Shown here: positions 59,433-64,000 of the stretch, piece after piece | Numbering within the stretch: the stretch's first letter is position 1 | How the letters are laid out: every line of letters starts with the position of its first letter | Source of the DNA: Ecdyonurus torrentis | Lineage: Eukaryota > Arthropoda > Insecta > Ephemeroptera > Heptageniidae | Direction: 5' to 3' | DNA length: 64,000 bases | Assembly: GCA_949318235.1 (NCBI GenBank) | Contig: OX439131.1 | Location: 11,790,125-11,854,124 of the forward strand | The notes under the pieces: model-generated | Told to the model about the DNA's origin: nothing | Databases searched by the model: none | Seen by the model: only the letters and a program-made list of their open reading frames with translations | Made by a program: the position numbers and the translations under genes

Positions 59433-61069
59433 TTGCTTCATAATTAAATTAGAACATGAAAGGAAAAATTTAGCATTATATGAATAAAAATAAAATTTAA
59501 TGGAATTTTGTAGATTAATTTTGTAGTTCAGTTTGAGAGTGAAGAGGAGACTGCTAATAAAACTCATGCTTTGACATTCCTTGCATTGATCTGCATGTGT
59601 TGATCCGAAAAACCTTTGTTCTCATTTATGCCCTTGTGTTTTATCAGCTGACATGTTTAACCAACGTTTGGAAACCACATATTAATTCTTAGCAAATCTG
59701 ATAAATATTTTATTTCAATGTATAGTAACGTAGCTTTCACATTAGACGTAACATACTGCGTCAATCAACGCATTTTCATTGTAGCAATAATAAAAATACA
59801 ATGATTTAAGTAAAATCTAACGCCAATTGTAAAAGCTATACTTAAAAGTAGTATTTAAATATAAAATGTATATAAAAAAATATGACAGAAGTTATCAAAT
59901 TATTGACAATGTGCACAATTTTATATATCTACTTTATTTTAAAGCCATATATTATAAAAAAATATCTTGATATTGAATTTTGTAAATGGAGTCCATGTTA
60001 GCCAAGCAGAAATGATAATATCGCATAAAATGTAAGATATCTGAGTTTGCATGACTGTGTGGAGAAAGAAAATATTATTGAAAAGAAGGATTTAGTACAG
60101 CTGAGGGAAAGCAGCTTAAATCAGAAAGAGAGGGAGAGAGAGAGAGAGAGAGAGAGAATGAAATCCAATGTATTTGAAGCAAACATGCTTTTCCATGTGT
60201 GTATGAATATCCTGTGATACACATCTGTTTATATTGTAAAACAACTTTATTATTGTCTAGAACATCCCAGTAATTCAATGTAATACATGAAACTTGAATA
60301 ATGGAATTAGATTACATAACTTCATTACTGAATGCACTTACAATGCACGATATTTTGTTTACTTTTAAAATTACAGAGTTGTTCTACTGAAAATGCACGG
60401 AATGTAATTTCTGGATTTATCATTTTAATTGGTTCAGTTAGTTTTTACTTGGAATTGTTGTTATAACTCAAAACAAAGTGATTTTAATTGAATTAAATTT
60501 TGCTTGGAGGCTAATGTGTATAGTATATTATGTATGTATATAATACTGTGATATAAACGAGGCAAAAAAATGAGGTCAAAAGCATCGATGTGTATTTCAT
60601 TATGCAAAAATGTTTTGTTTCAAAGTTAACGTGTCGTAAATGTAATACATTATTCCTCACCGATGCACAGTATATACAAATAATACAAAATATTAAATGT
60701 ATCAAAGCAATAATAAATATCAGTAAATAAATAAAACCTGTAGGAAAAAAATAATATACTGTATCAGCGTTTTATTCCCAAGACAATATTTATAAAAACA
60801 GAAGAAAATTGAAAATATAAAATAAAACATAGAACACATTTTTTACATTTTACATTTGAGATACACAGTACTCTACATTTGCTTTATGTCATAACTTTAT
60901 TCAAGAATTTATGGATGCTAGTAAAAAAAACTTTCTACGATTTCTTTTTTCGTTCTTTCTTCTTCTTCTTTTTTTTTTTTCTAAATAAAAGCATGCAGAA
61001 AAAACATTTTCATGACTTAAGCTATAAAGTTTTGACACTCGTGTTCACCGATTTGTTTGCTAGAAGTTG

Positions 61070-61235
61070 CTCTCAAGACGCTGAAATCAGCTCGAGTGGT
61101 GATTCCCCGCCTCAAGCTTAGTTTGAATGACGTGCCAAGTCGCCTCGTTAGCCGAGAGTTCTCTCCTTGCACGAAACTCAATTAGGTAGCGGGGATCACT
61201 TAGAGAAATTTACATATTGATGCTGGCAGAATCGA
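61070..61235 (-). other. GC-richer island with a short open frame, unassigned
   Basis: The minus strand reads SDPRYLIEFRARRELSANEA then TWHVIQTKLEAGNHHSS before a stop, after an acceptor-like tttctctaag. Codon composition is more balanced than in the surroundings. No usable donor and no start were found, and the peptide is not recognised. It could be a decayed coding fragment or a conserved non-coding element. Confidence 0.25.
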
Positions 61236-63368
61236 CAGCAGAATATGATGCCAACGTGTCATTATATCGTCAATTATCTAAGAAGACGGTCATGAACTTC
61301 TCTCTAAGAGTTTTAAGAAACTTTATGATATCAGTTTGGTCATGCTTTCTTATTCATGTATTTTAAACCATCTCAATTTACATTGTTATGTCCGTTTATC
61401 TTTAAAAACTGATTTTTTTTTCATAACACAAAAGGATTAAACTTTTAGTTTCTAAATATATAGGAAAAGCTTTAAAAGTTTTAGCAAATGGTTGTTTTAA
61501 CATATTGCAACAAAGTTATTTAGGATTATCAGGATTAAACCTATAGAAAGTAATTAGGATTTGTTGAAATATTCATAATCATGGGAATTATGTGAATAAA
61601 ATTTTTAGCTTTTAATTGCTTATTTTAACATAAAATTGTATATAATAGCAAGATATGAAAATTAAAATATATAATCAAACCACCGATTATTAATTTTATG
61701 CATTTAGAATTTAAATAACGAGTATTTTAAATTAATTAAACCACTCATTTTCATTAACTGAAATGAAATATACCATTTTTTTCTACTGAATATAGGGCAC
61801 TATTTTATAATTACATGTCAATTTTTAATGATTGTAATTATTCATGCAATAGTAGTTTTAATAATAATAATAATATTATCAATTAGTGGTAATGTATTAG
61901 TAAATTAAATTCAATGTAATACATGTTAAATGTTAACCACTAAATGGAAACAGTTAATGATATGTGTCACGCTTTTTTTATTATTTTTTTTTTATTGCAT
62001 GAGTTTGTAAAAGTGAAAGTAAATCACGTTTATTTCAAAATTTCACTATTTAATTTACTTTAAAGTTGCAGTTTTAATTAACTGTTTGAGTCAATAAAGG
62101 ATCTCGTATAATTTTTTCTTATTTCATTCAATATAATTTTTTAAGCAATTTACTTCATATTTTATAGTAAATATTTTTTAGCACTCCTGCACAGTTCCTT
62201 GCCTCAAAGTAGAATCTTAAAATATTTTAATTTGCTAGTCAAATTAATATTAAAATTCATTATAGTAATAATTATTATTGTAAATAGTTAAAAAATTTAT
62301 AGTATAAAATGCGCAAATAATGTTTTAGAGAATTTATCTATTTTATTTCATAATAAAATGTGAGCAAGTATGTCTTATGTAACCATATTTATTGTTATCG
62401 TTCTTTGTATACCTACTTTGCCAAATGCCATAAAATCGTAAGTTGAATTATCATTTAAATATTTTGCTTATATCTTTGTCTTTTTTATTTGAAGTCACGT
62501 TTTTGTAATAATAATAAAAATAATAACTTTATTAAGGCGTTGTGAGGGCATAACAGCCCTATTTTACAAAACCTTGACCACAATAGTAATATACAATTTT
62601 TAACATAAACATATATAATTTTTAGCATTGTTTTTACATCTTCAATAATTCATAATATACAAGTGAGATTAATTTTATTTAACAAAAAACAAACAAAATT
62701 TTTTTAATAATATAATTAGCTGTAAATATAAGATTTAAGTGTAACATTATCAAATTATTGTAATTATATTTATTTATTTGTATTTATGTAATATAGGGTT
62801 GTCAAAACTTCACAATGTCTTAATAAAAGTTATTAATTAGTAACTAATCATTATATTATGATTATTATTTTTAAAAGACAAATGATGTAAAAGTATTTAA
62901 TAATAAGCAATATTCACAGCTATAGTGTTTATTTTTGCAATTTAAGTACTTATATTACTTTTGTCATAAGAAAAGCATTATGATTACTAAATTTGTAGCA
63001 TTAGAAACATTTAAAAACATTAGTTACGAAATAATTCTACGGAATTATTAATTTACTTAAAAAGATAGAATCAATAATAAAATCAACTTCTGTTTTAGCA
63101 ACAAGTACATTTTTATTGATTTTAATGCAGTAAACGTAATTATTAAAATCTTTTAAAATAATTTAACTATAAAAATTATAAAACGTAAAAAGAAATTACG
63201 AAATACATTATGGTTTAATATTACAACATTGTCAAAAATGATTAAATTATTTCTTTACTGAAGGACAATGTAAATGATTGGATTATTTTACTTGTTGTGT
63301 ACAAACACTGAGAGGGTCGGTGGATCAATGTTTTAGAAAGTTATAAAATTAATTGCGGCTCGTGTTTC
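61236..63368. other. A+T-rich DNA without recognisable genes
   Basis: Only short AT-rich repeats such as (taa)n at about 61860 and 62507; no splice-bounded open frame seen. Confidence 0.5.
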
Positions 63369-63619
63369 TCAGACACAGTAAGGAAATGTGACGTGCTGCA
63401 ATGCGGGCGGCCACCAGCCCTTGGGATTTCCCTTAAGTTCAAAGAAAAGAAGATAGAGTTCTGTGAAAAAAAAAATGTGTAAATTTCGACAAAATTTATG
63501 TAGTGAAAAACTTATTTTTATTTTGAAGTAAATAAATTTGTTTATAGAAATGAGAATATACAATCTCTTAAACTATTTTTTCCAATTTTATAGAATTTTG
63601 CCTTTAAAAATGTATCTCC

Positions 63620-63699
63620 CCTCTCTCTCTCTGTCTCTCTCTCTCTGTCTCTCTCTCTCTCTGTCTCTCTCTCTCTGTCTCTCTCTCTCTGTCTCTCTT
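63620..63699. repeat. 14-base minisatellite (gtctctctctctct)n
   Basis: Five consecutive units with strict 14-base spacing of the G, followed by plain CT at 63711-63732. Confidence 0.9.
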
Positions 63700-64000
63700 A
63701 TAAACTTGCTCTTTCTTTCTCTCTCTCTCTCTAGGTTCAATATTATGTATAAAATATCGTCGAGAATGTTAAAAATTTATCGAGTAGCTCAATATCCTTG
63801 AGTGCTGACATAAAATATTCTTATCGAAATTTTCCCTTCAATTTTTATAATATTTATACACTGTAAAGTAGGTTACTTATTTAATGTTATTAGATTCCCT
63901 TTCAATTTATATTTTATATACAAATAAAAGAGCTCTTTCAATATTTTATATTTTAAGAGAGACGTAAATTTGTCTGATTTTCAATAGCCCCTAGGAAGGT

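Overview
The window is eukaryotic nuclear DNA: roughly three-quarters A+T, full of (TA)n, (GA/CT)n and poly(A/T) tracts, with short exons flanked by consensus GT-AG splice sites and separated by very long introns. The recognisable gene family (an Ig-superfamily cell-surface protein with a probable GPI-type tail) and the repeat landscape suggest an arthropod, perhaps a crustacean. That taxonomic guess is an inference. No bacterial genes, rRNA, convincing tRNA or CRISPR array was seen.

The dominant structure is a large, old inverted duplication. Thirteen landmarks at 1.9-20.9 kb recur as reverse complements, in exactly mirrored order, at 43.3-25.1 kb. The axis lies near 23 kb, and the left arm probably runs off the start of the window. 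Most of the arm sequence has diverged strongly. Several islands stay nearly or completely identical: 3073-3133, 5311-5492, 7253-7296 and 11913-11977 with their mirror copies. One pair (1.89-2.02 / 43.19-43.32 kb) carries a conserved CACGTG E-box next to an RFX-like X-box.

The arms hold the 3' ends of two paralogous genes arranged tail to tail. Gene B (minus strand) can be followed through four exons with matching phases: two exons encoding an Ig domain (51042-51165 and 50195-50361), a 24.4-kb intron, a 21-base microexon (25734-25754), and a last coding exon (25064-25146) with a hydrophobic tail. Gene A (plus strand) shows only the equivalent microexon (19144-19164) and last coding exon (20800-20882); mirror symmetry puts its Ig exons upstream of the window. 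Possible extra exons follow both stop codons (21278-21310 plus; 24500-24573 minus).

Mobile DNA: a TA-flanked MITE with perfect 66-base inverted repeats (37628-37812), a 311-base fold-back element (31134-31444), a 1.45-kb hAT-like non-autonomous element (44696-46146), and a TTAA-flanked piggyBac-like MITE (46883-47198) with a decayed relative at 12.87-13.09 kb. From 51.2 kb to the end no exon could be supported; that stretch holds microsatellites, AT-rich sequence and a few GC-richer islands.
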